Source of the DNA: Kribbella pratensis
GTDB taxonomy: Bacteria; Actinomycetota; Actinomycetes; Propionibacteriales; Kribbellaceae
NCBI RefSeq assembly: GCF_004366075.1
Contig: NZ_SODU01000001.1
Coordinates: 2,873,134-2,937,133, forward strand
Length of the DNA stretch: 64,000 nt
Direction of reading: 5' to 3'
Shown: piece after piece, positions 50,764 to 59,748 of the stretch
Numbering within the stretch: the first letter of the stretch is position 1
Layout: every line of letters starts with the position of its first letter
Program-made: the position numbers and the translations under genes
The notes under the pieces: model-generated
Told to the model about the DNA's origin: nothing
The model's input: only the letters and a program-made list of their open reading frames with translations
Database searches by the model: none

Positions 50764-51474
50764 GTGACTGTGGTCCTCGTCGAGCCGTACCGGGAGCGCC
50801 CCGCGCGCATCGCCGGCGCCGACCTCTGGACGCGGACGGCAGCGGGCGGTGAGTACCGGATCCTGCCCGACGGCTGCATGGATCTGCTGCTGATGGACGA
50901 CGACCTGATCGTCGCTGGTCCGGACAGCCGCGCCTGGACGGGCAGCGCGCCGCGGGGCACGCGGTACGCCGGGATCCGCTTCGCGCCAGGCGCCGCGCCG
51001 GGCTTCCTCGGCGTACCGGCCCGCGAATTGCTGAACCAGCGGGTCCGCCTCGCCGATCTGTGGTCGCCGAACCGGAGCAGGCGCCTGCTGGATCGGATCC
51101 GGTCAGCGCCCGACCGCGCGACAGCACTCGACCTCGAGGTCGCCAAACTGGTCGAGGAACCGACCGACCGCCTGACCGCGCATGTACTGCGCAGCGTCCG
51201 CGGCGGCCTGCTCCGCGGCACGGCCGGCGTCTCCCGCCTCGCGGCGACGATCGGTCTCAGCGAGCGGCAGCTGCACCGGCGCTGCCTGGACGCGTTCGGC
51301 TACGGCCCGAAGACGCTCGATCGGGTCCTGTGGATGAACGTTGCCCTCGACCACGCGCGCACCGGCGTCCCGCTCGCCGACGTCGCCGTGCTCACCGGGT
51401 ACGCCGACCAGGCCCACTTCACCCGCGATGTGAAAGCTCTCACCGGTCTGCCACCGAAGATCCTCTTGGGCTGA
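50764..51474 (+). CDS. AraC-family transcriptional regulator
   Basis: A 236-residue regulator from a GTG start at 50764. The N-terminal part (YRILPDGCMDLLLMDDDLIVAG, GTRYAGIRFAPGAAPGFLGVPA) is a DUF6597-like domain; the C-terminal pair of helix-turn-helix motifs is typical (SRLAATIGLSERQLHRRCLDAFGYGPKTLDRVLWM, DVAVLTGYADQAHFTRDVKALTGLPP). It likely controls itself and the divergent cupin gene through the direct repeats upstream. Confidence 0.92.
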   Translation: MTVVLVEPYRERPARIAGADLWTRTAAGGEYRILPDGCMDLLLMDDDLIVAGPDSRAWTGSAPRGTRYAGIRFAPGAAPGFLGVPARELLNQRVRLADLWSPNRSRRLLDRIRSAPDRATALDLEVAKLVEEPTDRLTAHVLRSVRGGLLRGTAGVSRLAATIGLSERQLHRRCLDAFGYGPKTLDRVLWMNVALDHARTGVPLADVAVLTGYADQAHFTRDVKALTGLPPKILLG

Positions 51475-51487
51475 CAAACTGCTCCTC

Positions 51488-52513
51488 ATGACCGAGGTCG
51501 GTACGACGGCGTTGCGGCACAATCCGCTCAACGCGGTGACGGCGAGCGTCGAGCGGGTGACGTACGCCGACGGCCGGACCGCCGTACGCAAGGAACTGCG
51601 GCGGCCGAGCGACACCTCCGGGCCGTGGGCGGCTACGACCGACCCGCGGCACTGGAACTACTGGCGCCGCGAACTCGAGGTCTATCGCGACGACGAGCTC
51701 CGCGAACAACTCGCCGACGCCGGACTGGTCCTGCCCACCGCGCAGGTCGACGAGAAGCCCGATGGCGCCGTACTGCTGATGGACGACATCGGCGGTACGC
51801 CCGGCACACATTTCAGCCTCGCGGAACATGCAGCCCTCGCACGCGCCTGCGGCCGCTGGCAGGCCCGTCCCGCACCGGAACGACCCTGGACGTCGACGGG
51901 CTTCCTGCGCGACTACTCGACGACTCGTGACGTGCCCTGGCAGCTGATGACCGACGACGCAGCCTGGCAGCAACCGCTGATCCGCGAGACCTGGCCGGCC
52001 GAACTGCGCGAGGCCTGGACCGGCCTGCTGATCCATCGCGACGCGCTGCTCGACCTCGTCGCGTCCCTCCCGCGCGCCCGCTGTCATCTCGACTTCTGGG
52101 TGTCGAACGTGATCCAGCGCCCGACCGGCGAGCTCGCGCTGTTCGACTGGTCGTTCCTCGGTGACGGCGCGCTCGGCGAGGACATCGGCAACTACATCCC
52201 GGACGCGGTGTTCGACCTGTTCTGGCCGGCCGAGCGCCTTCCTGAGCTGGCGGAGACCTGCATCGCCAACTACCTCGACGGCCTGCAGGAGGCGGGCTGG
52301 CGCGGTGACCCGGACCAGGTGCGCCTGGCGGTGATGGCGTCCGGTGTGAAGTACGCCTGGCTCCTGCCCGGCCTGCTGGGCCGGGCCTCGGACACGACGC
52401 ACAACGCCTACCACCGCCAGGTCGACAGCAGGTACCTGTTCCACCAGCGCGGCCAGGCTCTGCTGTTCGTTGCCCGCTGGTGCGCCGAGGCGTTCAGCCG
52501 AGCACGACGGTGA
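51488..52513 (+). CDS. Aminoglycoside-phosphotransferase-family protein
   Basis: A 341-residue protein with an APH/choline-kinase fold: an N-lobe (ADGRTAVRKELRRPS; VLLMDDIGG hinge), the Brenner-type catalytic loop RCHLDFWVSNVIQ (Asp about 201, Asn about 206) and ELALFDWSFLG (metal Asp about 219). Antibiotic resistance is only one of many roles in this family; the C-terminal half resembles uncharacterised actinobacterial members. It ends in a 20-nt overlap with the convergent Tat-secreted protein gene. Confidence 0.88.
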   Translation: MTEVGTTALRHNPLNAVTASVERVTYADGRTAVRKELRRPSDTSGPWAATTDPRHWNYWRRELEVYRDDELREQLADAGLVLPTAQVDEKPDGAVLLMDDIGGTPGTHFSLAEHAALARACGRWQARPAPERPWTSTGFLRDYSTTRDVPWQLMTDDAAWQQPLIRETWPAELREAWTGLLIHRDALLDLVASLPRARCHLDFWVSNVIQRPTGELALFDWSFLGDGALGEDIGNYIPDAVFDLFWPAERLPELAETCIANYLDGLQEAGWRGDPDQVRLAVMASGVKYAWLLPGLLGRASDTTHNAYHRQVDSRYLFHQRGQALLFVARWCAEAFSRARR

Positions 52514-54386
52514 AACCTCCAGGTACGACGAGTGGCTTGCCGCGGGCAACCAACTGCCCAGTGGAGTCGTACGTGTAGGCGTGCCCGCTGGCAGTGACCA
52601 CGCGCGGACGGGTATCGACGCTGACCAGCAACGTGGCTGCTCCGATCCGCAGGCTGCTGATGGTCGGGAGCAGCAGTACGGCGTCCAGCTGAGCCGTGCC
52701 CGTTGTCTGCGCGTTGAGCGCGGTCGCATTGGCAGGGAGCGGGTTGGCGAGTGTCAGCGGTTGAAGCGCGCCGGGTGCAGCCGAGATGCCTTGCGGACCG
52801 CAGGCATGGACCAGCGTGCCGAGAGTGCGGCCACCGCTCGTCCAGGTACTCCGGGCCGGCGTGGGTGTGTCGACGAGGTTGACGACCGGGAGCACCAGCC
52901 GCGGCTGTGGTGACGGTGGCACGGTCCATGTTGCCGTACCGTCGACGGAGAGGTAGGAGCCGTTGCTCCATTGGGATTCTCCGGTCCACGCGGATGGCGG
53001 TGTGACGACCGCACCGCCGGTGGCCGTCTCCGCCTCGACGATCTGGAGCCCGTCGTACGCCGATGCGCCTGACAGGCGGGCGATGTCCGGGTGGGCGTCG
53101 AGGGCGAGCATCGAGAGTTGCCCGTGGATCGTGGACTCGGCACCGGAGTTGCGGTTGATCACACCGTCGCCGGAGATGCCGTCGTACGTGCGGCCGGTGA
53201 TGGCGTCGTACATGGGTTGACCGGCGCGGTTGGCGCCGAAGTACCAGGCGGCGACGAAGGCTGCGAGATGTTTCTGGCCAGGGCGATCGATCGCGAGGAG
53301 TGCCTCCAGGCGGGCGTCGACGCCGTACGCGATCTGGGAGCGGTCGATCGGCGTCGGGAGCCAGCCGTTGTCGGGGCCTCCGGCGGTCAGCAGGAGAGGG
53401 GTGAAGCCGGCGGTGTCACCGATCGCCGCGGTCAGGAAAACGGTTTCGTTGAGGGCGGCCGAGGCGGCGGCGAGGGCCGAGGGCATCTGGGCGCCCCAGG
53501 CGTGCCAGTCGGAGATCGACTCGCCCCAAGGCATGAGCGCACGGAAAGGCCACTCACGGGTCGAACCCGCGGGCATCTGGGCGATGCCTTCGGCGAACCG
53601 CGTGAGGGCTCGACGGGCTCGGGGCGATCCGCCGGCGTCGACGTACGCCGAGAGCCCGAGGACTGCTTCCGACGTCGCGTCCGCGCCGTTCACGATCAGC
53701 CACGCGGGGAGACGGCGGCCGTCGACGACGTTGTACTGGCCGTAGCGGATCAGGACCTGGCGCTCGAGCGCATCGATCGCCAACTCGAGGCGGTCGCGGA
53801 GGAACGCGGCGAAGGCGCGGTCCGTGCAGCGGAAAACGCTGTACCCCTCCCCTAGCGCCCAGACGGTGCGGGCCAACCAGTACGACGGCCCGGAGTCGGA
53901 GGGGTCAGGGAGCTCGACCGGCTCGGCGCTCGGGTTGAGCGTTCCGTCGGGCTGCATCCAGAGCACGACGTTTCCGTTGGGCGACTGCAGGAACGTGAGC
54001 GCTCGCAGCAGGTCGCGGGCGGTCTGCAGGGAGGTCGCCTGGTGGAAGAGTTTCCAGTGCCGCAGGTAGACGACGGCCGCCCGCGCGATGTCGTCGGCGT
54101 TGTAGGCGCCTTGCCCGTAGGTGTTCGTTGCCGGGTCGTAGGACCCACCACCGATTCTCCGGTACGAGCCGTCCGCCTGATGGTCGGCGTACGTCCACAG
54201 AACGCCCAACGGGCCGGACCCGAAGGTGGTGTGGCCCGCGGCGGCAGGAGGTGAGACCGAAGCTCGGAGGAAGTCGAGGTGGGCGAGATTGGACAGGCGG
54301 CTGGAGGCTGCAGCGGGAAGGGCGACCGTGGATGCGGCGGCCACCGCGAGTGCTCCGCCGAGGACGGTGCGGCGGGTCGGGTTCAT
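52494..54386 (-). CDS. Tat-exported (alpha/alpha)-toroid glycosidase-like protein
   Basis: A 630-residue secreted protein. The N-terminus MNPTRRTVLGGALAVAAAST is a twin-arginine signal ending near LPAAAS. The following 400 residues are rich in helical pairs with aromatic/acidic motifs (GQGAYNADDIARAAVVYLRHW, DSGPSYWLARTVWALGEGY, WGESISDWHAWGAQMPSAL) consistent with an (alpha/alpha) toroid; the C-terminal 200 residues are beta-rich and could bind carbohydrate. No GH family can be named from motifs. Its ATG overlaps the GH130 stop by 4 nt and it ends the LacI-ABC-GH130 operon, so it probably acts on the glycan that the importer handles. Confidence 0.85.
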   Translation of the reverse strand: MNPTRRTVLGGALAVAAASTVALPAAASSRLSNLAHLDFLRASVSPPAAAGHTTFGSGPLGVLWTYADHQADGSYRRIGGGSYDPATNTYGQGAYNADDIARAAVVYLRHWKLFHQATSLQTARDLLRALTFLQSPNGNVVLWMQPDGTLNPSAEPVELPDPSDSGPSYWLARTVWALGEGYSVFRCTDRAFAAFLRDRLELAIDALERQVLIRYGQYNVVDGRRLPAWLIVNGADATSEAVLGLSAYVDAGGSPRARRALTRFAEGIAQMPAGSTREWPFRALMPWGESISDWHAWGAQMPSALAAASAALNETVFLTAAIGDTAGFTPLLLTAGGPDNGWLPTPIDRSQIAYGVDARLEALLAIDRPGQKHLAAFVAAWYFGANRAGQPMYDAITGRTYDGISGDGVINRNSGAESTIHGQLSMLALDAHPDIARLSGASAYDGLQIVEAETATGGAVVTPPSAWTGESQWSNGSYLSVDGTATWTVPPSPQPRLVLPVVNLVDTPTPARSTWTSGGRTLGTLVHACGPQGISAAPGALQPLTLANPLPANATALNAQTTGTAQLDAVLLLPTISSLRIGAATLLVSVDTRPRVVTASGHAYTYDSTGQLVARGKPLVVPGGFTVVLG

Positions 54387-55441
54387 GGCAGGCGGTCCAA
54401 TCTGGCCACGCCGATCGCGGCGTCGGCCATGCCGTAGAAGACGTAGTGCACGCCTTCGACCTCTTCGATGGCGGTCGGGAAAACGACGTTTCCTACCGTT
54501 CCGACTTTTTCCTCCTCGGTTTCCGGGACCATCAGAGGTTCGGTGGTCCGGGCGACGACCCGGGTGACGTCGTCGGGGTCGAGGATCAGCGCGCCGGCCG
54601 CGTAGCAGACCTTCTGGGTGGTGGGGTCGAAGCCTTCCGGCTGCTCGCCGGTGACGCCGTGGTGGATGACGAGCCAGCCTTCGGGGACCCGCAGCGGCGC
54701 CGGACCGGCGCCGATCTTCAACTCCTCGAAGGGGTACTCCGACATCGCGACCAGCCGGTGCTGACGCAGGTGGACGAGGTTCCGCAGATCGTCCTCGACG
54801 GCGGCCACCGGGACGAACGACACCCAGATCCCCGGCCGGTCGTCGGTGACACCCGCCGGCAGATGCACGCCCTCGCCCTCGCGGAACCATCCGAGATCCC
54901 ACATCGGCCGGTGCAGCATCGCGTACGACAGTTCGCCGTCCGGACCCGGCACCGGCTCGGGGAAGAAAACGGTGTCCTTGTTCGGGAACAGGTTCAGGTC
55001 GGTGTCCAGGTCCGGCTGGTACTCGAAGTGCAGCGGCCCCAGCCGGCGCCACTCCCGAAGATCCGACGACACGGCGAGTGCCGGCTTCGGACCGAGCGGA
55101 CCGTAGGCGACGTACGTCATCACGTGCAGCCCGAGCGACGGGACGAACGTGACCCGTGGATCCTCCACGCCCGCGTTGTTCTTGCCCCGCTCCCAGCCCT
55201 CGTCAGGCGCGAGCACGACACCTTCCCGCCGGACGCCGACCGGTACGCCGTCCGCCAGCTCGACGGCGGCCAGGCCGACCCGCGACACGTTGCCGTCAGC
55301 AACCAGCCGCGGCAGCAGGTACAACTGCCCGTCGGGCGTGTGTCCGGTCGCGGGGTTCAGCACCCCCTCCGCCTCGAGTTCGTTGCCCGGCTCGGCCGTC
55401 ATCAGGACGCCGACGCGAGTAAGGGTGTAAGGAACAGTCAC
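54383..55441 (-). CDS. GH130-family mannoside phosphorylase/hydrolase-like enzyme
   Basis: A 352-residue five-bladed beta-propeller enzyme. Family blocks visible: NPATGHTPDGQLYLLPRLV, NNAGVEDPRVTFVPSL (the general-acid Asp region), NKDTVFFPE, and WLVIHHGVTG. GH130 members phosphorolyse or hydrolyse beta-mannosides (beta-1,4-mannosyl-GlcNAc, beta-1,2-mannan and others); phosphorylase and hydrolase groups cannot be told apart here. No signal peptide, so it is cytosolic and would act on imported oligosaccharide. It lies 18 nt downstream of the permease gene. Confidence 0.92.
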   Translation of the reverse strand: MTVPYTLTRVGVLMTAEPGNELEAEGVLNPATGHTPDGQLYLLPRLVADGNVSRVGLAAVELADGVPVGVRREGVVLAPDEGWERGKNNAGVEDPRVTFVPSLGLHVMTYVAYGPLGPKPALAVSSDLREWRRLGPLHFEYQPDLDTDLNLFPNKDTVFFPEPVPGPDGELSYAMLHRPMWDLGWFREGEGVHLPAGVTDDRPGIWVSFVPVAAVEDDLRNLVHLRQHRLVAMSEYPFEELKIGAGPAPLRVPEGWLVIHHGVTGEQPEGFDPTTQKVCYAAGALILDPDDVTRVVARTTEPLMVPETEEEKVGTVGNVVFPTAIEEVEGVHYVFYGMADAAIGVARLDRLP

Positions 55442-55459
55442 GGAAAAGCCCTTCAGAGA

Positions 55460-56278
55460 TTAGCCTTTGACGCCCGACGACAGGTTCGTCGAGATGAAGC
55501 GGCGTTGGAAGACGATGAACAAGGTCACCGCAGGCGCGGCCAGCACGCACGCGCCGGCGAGCACGGCACCGAACGGGTTCGCGGCCCGTGCCGAGACGGT
55601 GGTGAGGTAGTTGGACAGCGAGACCGCGAGCGGCTGCAGGTCCTGCTGCTTGGTGATCAGGAAAGGCCACAGAAACTCGTTCCACGGCCCGATGAACGTG
55701 AGCAGAACGCCGGTCAGCAGAGCCGGCCGCACCAGCGGTACGGCGATCCGCCACAGGATGCTCAGCTCCGACGCCCCGTCGATCCGCGCCGCGTCGAACA
55801 ACTCGGCCGGCAACTGCAGGAAATACTGCCGGAAAACGAAGACCGCGGTCGAGTTGATCAGGAACGGCAGGATCATTCCGAGGTAGCTGTCGGCGAGCCC
55901 GTAGCTGCGCACGATCAGCACGTACAGCGGGATCGTCAGCAACTGGAAGGGCACGACCTGGATCAATAGCATCAGGTTGAACACCAGCCCGCGCCCGCGG
56001 AACTGCAACCGTGCCAGCGCGTACCCGGCGAGCACCCCGAACACGAGCGTCCCGAGGATCACGCCGCCGGTGAAGATCCCGGAGTTGAGCAGCGACCGGC
56101 CGAGATGGATCGACTGGTTGATCTCGGCGTAGTTGTGGCCGGTGAGGTTCCCCGGCGACGGAAACGCGCCGCCGACCGACGGGTCCGGCTCGGCCTGCAG
56201 CGAGCCGATCAGCATGTAGTAGAAGGGAAACAGGAAAACGAAGGCCCCGATCAGCAGGCCGACGAACTTGAGCTTCAC
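55460..56278 (-). CDS. Sugar ABC transporter permease (MalG-type)
   Basis: A 272-residue inner-membrane permease of the carbohydrate uptake-1 family. Six membrane helices, and the EAA-type loop AELFDAARIDGASELSILWRIAVPLVRP, which contacts the ATPase. GTG start at 56278 overlaps the stop of the partner permease by 4 nt (GTGA), with GGAGGA just upstream. No ATP-binding subunit gene lies in the operon; these importers commonly share an MsmK/MsiK-type ATPase encoded elsewhere. Confidence 0.93.
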   Translation of the reverse strand: MKLKFVGLLIGAFVFLFPFYYMLIGSLQAEPDPSVGGAFPSPGNLTGHNYAEINQSIHLGRSLLNSGIFTGGVILGTLVFGVLAGYALARLQFRGRGLVFNLMLLIQVVPFQLLTIPLYVLIVRSYGLADSYLGMILPFLINSTAVFVFRQYFLQLPAELFDAARIDGASELSILWRIAVPLVRPALLTGVLLTFIGPWNEFLWPFLITKQQDLQPLAVSLSNYLTTVSARAANPFGAVLAGACVLAAPAVTLFIVFQRRFISTNLSSGVKG

Positions 56279-57174
56279 GACTCCTCCCTCCCCACGAAAC
56301 GCCTTTCGATCAACGCGAGCGCCAGCACTCCGATCACGAGCAGGACGCCGATCGCCGAACCCACATCGGGATTCCCCTGCTCGATCCCGCGCTGGTACAT
56401 GATCAGAACCGGAGACGCAGAGGCTCCGTCCGGCCCGCCGCCACCGGTCAGCAGGTAGGGCTCGGTGAAGAGATTCGCGCCGGTCACCGTGGCGACCAGG
56501 ACGACGAGCGTCGTCGCCGGCCGCACACCGGGAACTGTCACGTTCAGAAACGACTTCCATCGCCCGGCACCGTCCATCGAGGCGGCCTCGTACAGATCCT
56601 TGGAGACGTTCTGCAGCGCGGCCAGGTAGAGCAGGATGAAGAAGCCGAGCTGCTTCCAAGTGACGTAGATGGCAACTGTCGGCATGGCCAGCGACGAGTT
56701 CACCAACCAGGACGGATCAGGCGCGAGCGGGCCGAGGACGGAGTTGACCAGGCCGTTGGAGTTGAACAGGAACAGCCAGACCCCGACGACCGCGACCGAC
56801 GCCGTGACATACGGGACGTAGTACGAGACCCGGAAGAACGTCCGCCACCGGATCGCCGCGTTCAGCGCGTTCGCGAGCAGCAGCGACAGGACGACCGTCA
56901 ACGGAACATTGATGACCAGAAACACCAGAACGTTTCCGAACGCCCGCCGTACGGCCGGATCCGACAACACCGTCACGTAGTTGTCGAACCCGACGAACGG
57001 CCGCTCCACGATCGCACCCGGCGCCGCGAAGAAGTAGTCGTGGAACGACATGTACACCGCGAACCCGAGCGGATACGCGAACACCGCGGCCAGGAAAACG
57101 ACGTACGGCGTGACGAACGCGGTCCCGACCGGATGCTCACCGAGAATCCGGCCGAGCGGACCACGCGACCTCAT
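56275..57174 (-). CDS. Sugar ABC transporter permease (MalF-type)
   Basis: A 299-residue permease with six membrane helices from TAFVTPYVVFLAAVFAYPLGF onward, and the coupling loop KDLYEAASMDGAGRWKSFLNVTVPGVRP. It pairs with the MalG-type permease downstream (4-nt overlap) and overlaps the binding-protein gene by 4 nt (ATGA). Confidence 0.94.
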   Translation of the reverse strand: MRSRGPLGRILGEHPVGTAFVTPYVVFLAAVFAYPLGFAVYMSFHDYFFAAPGAIVERPFVGFDNYVTVLSDPAVRRAFGNVLVFLVINVPLTVVLSLLLANALNAAIRWRTFFRVSYYVPYVTASVAVVGVWLFLFNSNGLVNSVLGPLAPDPSWLVNSSLAMPTVAIYVTWKQLGFFILLYLAALQNVSKDLYEAASMDGAGRWKSFLNVTVPGVRPATTLVVLVATVTGANLFTEPYLLTGGGGPDGASASPVLIMYQRGIEQGNPDVGSAIGVLLVIGVLALALIERRFVGREES

Positions 57175-58439
57175 GTCTGCTTGGCGAGTTGGTCGACCTT
57201 CTGGGCGGCGCCGTCGAGGGCTGTGCCGATGTCTTCCTGGCCGAAGATCACCGACTTGGAGTAGGCGTCGCGGAACGTCTGCCAGATCGTGATCGAGTTC
57301 GGCACGTTCGGAACCTCGACGGTCCGCGACGCCTGGTCCGCGAACGTCTTGTACTCGGGGTTCTTCGCGAAGTAGTCGGCGTACGTCGACGCGACGTCCT
57401 TGCGCAGCGGCATCTGCCCGGTCGCGGCCAGGAACTTTCCGTCCTGTTCCTTACTGGTCGCGAACTTCAGCACGTCCGACGCGGTGCCGCGATTCTTGCA
57501 GGCGGAGTACATCGCGACGTTCTTCGCGTCGCTGAACGTGTGGATCTCCTCGGGAGCCTTACCCGACGACGTCGGCACCGGTACGACGCCCCAGTCGACC
57601 TTGCCCTTGTACGTCGCGATCGCCCACGGACCGACCACGGCCATCGCCGCCGTACCGTCCACGAACGCGTCCCCGGTGTACTTCTCCGGCGAGGCGAGCT
57701 TGTCGGCGTACATCGTCCGCCAGAACTGCGCGACCTTCTTGCCCTCGTCGGAGGCGAACGTCGCCTTGCCATCGGCAACCAGCTGCTTGCCGCCGGTCTC
57801 GGCCGCGTACAACGGGTAGAAGTCGAACCAGGACTGGTAGAACTCGTTGCTCGGCGCCGGGTAGATCGCGAACTTCGCCGCCTTCGACGCCACCACCTTG
57901 CGCGATGCGGCGAGGAACTCGTCGTACGTCTTCAGCGAGGGATCGGTGATACCGGCCTTTGCGAAGATCTTCTTGTTGTAGAAGATCATCACCGGGTTCG
58001 ACTTCCACGGCAGCTGGTAGTACTTGCCGTCCGGCGACTTGTACTGCTGCGCGACGTCGCCGGACCGCTCCTCGATGTAGGACGCGTCCAGCGGCACCAG
58101 ACCGCCCTGCTTCTGGAACTGCGAGACCGACGCCGGCGAGGTGTTGAAGATCAGGCAGGGTGCGTTGCCCGCGGTGATCGCCGCGCCGATGACCTCCTCC
58201 GACGACTTCCCGGTCGGGATCTCCTGGGCGGTGACCTTCTGGTCGGCGTGCTCGGCGTTCCAGGCCGCGACCATCTGCTTGCCCCAGGCCACTTCCTCGG
58301 CGTTGTTCGAGTACCAGATCTTGATCGGTCCGCGGGCCTGCGCCGCGGCGTCGGCGTCACCAGAGCCGCCACCGCCGCTCCCGCACGCGGCGAGCGAGCC
58401 GGCCAGAACCACGGCCAGCAGTCCAGCTTGCAACTTCAT
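57171..58439 (-). CDS. Sugar-binding lipoprotein of ABC importer
   Basis: A 422-residue extracytoplasmic solute-binding protein (family 1). Signal MKLQAGLLAVVLAGSLAAC with lipobox LAAC (Cys19), then a Gly/Ser linker and the typical IKIWYSNNAEEVAWGKQMVAAWN opening, YYQLPWKSNPVMIFYNKKIFAKAG, and AAMAVVGPWAIATYKGK. It captures an oligosaccharide for the two permeases downstream. The specificity is unknown; GH130 in the operon hints at mannosides. It starts 11 nt after the LacI gene. Confidence 0.94.
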   Translation of the reverse strand: MKLQAGLLAVVLAGSLAACGSGGGGSGDADAAAQARGPIKIWYSNNAEEVAWGKQMVAAWNAEHADQKVTAQEIPTGKSSEEVIGAAITAGNAPCLIFNTSPASVSQFQKQGGLVPLDASYIEERSGDVAQQYKSPDGKYYQLPWKSNPVMIFYNKKIFAKAGITDPSLKTYDEFLAASRKVVASKAAKFAIYPAPSNEFYQSWFDFYPLYAAETGGKQLVADGKATFASDEGKKVAQFWRTMYADKLASPEKYTGDAFVDGTAAMAVVGPWAIATYKGKVDWGVVPVPTSSGKAPEEIHTFSDAKNVAMYSACKNRGTASDVLKFATSKEQDGKFLAATGQMPLRKDVASTYADYFAKNPEYKTFADQASRTVEVPNVPNSITIWQTFRDAYSKSVIFGQEDIGTALDGAAQKVDQLAKQT

Positions 58440-58450
58440 CAGAGTTCCTC

Positions 58451-59473
58451 CTACAAAGGGGGTGCGGCGGTGGAGCGCCGTACGACGAGTTCGGCGGGCG
58501 GCAGCTCGACGTCGGGTACGTCGGTGTCGCCGTCGACGACCCTGTTGAGGGTCCGGGCCGCCGCCTCGCCGAAGCGGAACGGGTCGGCGCGGACCGTGGT
58601 CAGACCGGGATGCACGTACTCGGCGAGCTCGCTGTCGTCGAAGCCGGCGATGCTCAGGTCGTCCGGCACGTTCAGGCCCGCGGCCTGGGCGGCGCCGAGA
58701 CCCGCGATCGCCATCCGGTCGTTCGCGTAGAAGATCGCGGTCGGCGGCTCGGGCAGCGCGAGCAGCCGCCGGGTGGCCTCGATCCCGCCGGCCGCCGTGA
58801 AGTCGCCGGTCTCGACCGCGACCGGTTCCAGGCCCGCGGCGGCCAGCGTGTCGGTGAAGGCTGTGGACCGCGCTGTGGCGTGCACGAACGCGGGCGGACC
58901 GGCGACCTGCGCGATCCGGGTGTGTCCGAGTCCGACGAGGTGCTCGACGACCGCCACCGTGCCCGGCCGGTCGTCGAGGGTTACAGCCGGGAACGGCGAG
59001 TCGCCGTCCGGACGGTTCAGGGTGACCGCGGGCAGGCCGAGCTCGACCAGCAGGCCGATCCGCGGATCGTCGTGCCGGAGGTCGGACAGGAACACCCCGT
59101 CGACCCGGGCGTCCTGCGCGAGCCGCCGGTACCCGTCCTCCTCCGACTCCCCTGCCGTCACCACCTGCAGGACCAGAGCCTGCCCCCGCGTCGACAACAC
59201 GCTCTCGACCCCGGCGATGAACGCCGGGAAGAACGGGTCCGACGACAGCACGGCCGGGTCACGGGTGATCACCAGGCCGAGCGCGAACGCCTTCGATACC
59301 GACAGCGACCGCGCGCGGTTGCTCGGTCGCCAGCCGAGCTCGTCGGCGGCCGCGAGGATCTTGTCCACGGTCGACTGCGCCAGCCCGGGGCGCCCGTTGA
59401 GCGCGAACGACACCGAGCCCTTGGACACGCCGGCCCGGCGCGCCACATCCGCGATCGTCGGCCGTTTGGTCAC
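58451..59473 (-). CDS. LacI-family repressor of the carbohydrate locus
   Basis: A 340-residue regulator. The N-terminal helix-turn-helix TIADVARRAGVSKGSVSFALN is followed by the hinge helix (LAAADELGWRPSNRARSLSV) and a periplasmic-binding-protein-like effector domain (ITRDPAVLSSDPFFPAFIAG, AIFYANDRMAIAGLGAAQAAG, IAGFDDSELAEYVHPGLTTV). It starts with GTG at 59473, preceded by AGGAG. One of the two AAACCGGTTT palindromes lies 13 nt upstream of its start, so autorepression and control of both divergent ABC operons is likely. Confidence 0.95.
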   Translation of the reverse strand: MTKRPTIADVARRAGVSKGSVSFALNGRPGLAQSTVDKILAAADELGWRPSNRARSLSVSKAFALGLVITRDPAVLSSDPFFPAFIAGVESVLSTRGQALVLQVVTAGESEEDGYRRLAQDARVDGVFLSDLRHDDPRIGLLVELGLPAVTLNRPDGDSPFPAVTLDDRPGTVAVVEHLVGLGHTRIAQVAGPPAFVHATARSTAFTDTLAAAGLEPVAVETGDFTAAGGIEATRRLLALPEPPTAIFYANDRMAIAGLGAAQAAGLNVPDDLSIAGFDDSELAEYVHPGLTTVRADPFRFGEAAARTLNRVVDGDTDVPDVELPPAELVVRRSTAAPPL

Positions 59474-59485
59474 TCGAACTCCTCA

Positions 59486-59520
59486 TTAAACCGGTTTAAA
59501 GAGGAGTTAAACCGGTTTAA
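59486..59520. promoter_or_regulatory. Twin 14-bp LacI-type operators TTAAACCGGTTTAA
   Basis: TTAAACCGGTTTAA is repeated perfectly at 59486-59499 and 59507-59520. Their centres are 21 bp apart, two helical turns, so two repressor dimers could bind the same DNA face. CG-centred palindromes are the standard LacI-family operator. The AT-rich arms stand out in this genome. The site lies between the divergent importer operons. Confidence 0.85.
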
Positions 59521-59748
59521 ACCGCGCCTGTCAAGATCTCGCGGTGTGCGCAGTACCGCAATCTGCGGCGAGTTCCGCGCACTCGTTTGCAGCCGATCGC
59601 TTGACGGGCCCGGTCGGCGGTGGCTTAACTGGTCGGCAGTGACGCACCCAGCCGGTACCAGGCCGACGGCCTGAAGTCCGGTTTCCCGGCGCCAGGGCGG
59701 TGAGAAGCCCGAGGCGGGGTCGCGTCCCCGGGACCGATGGAGCCAATC

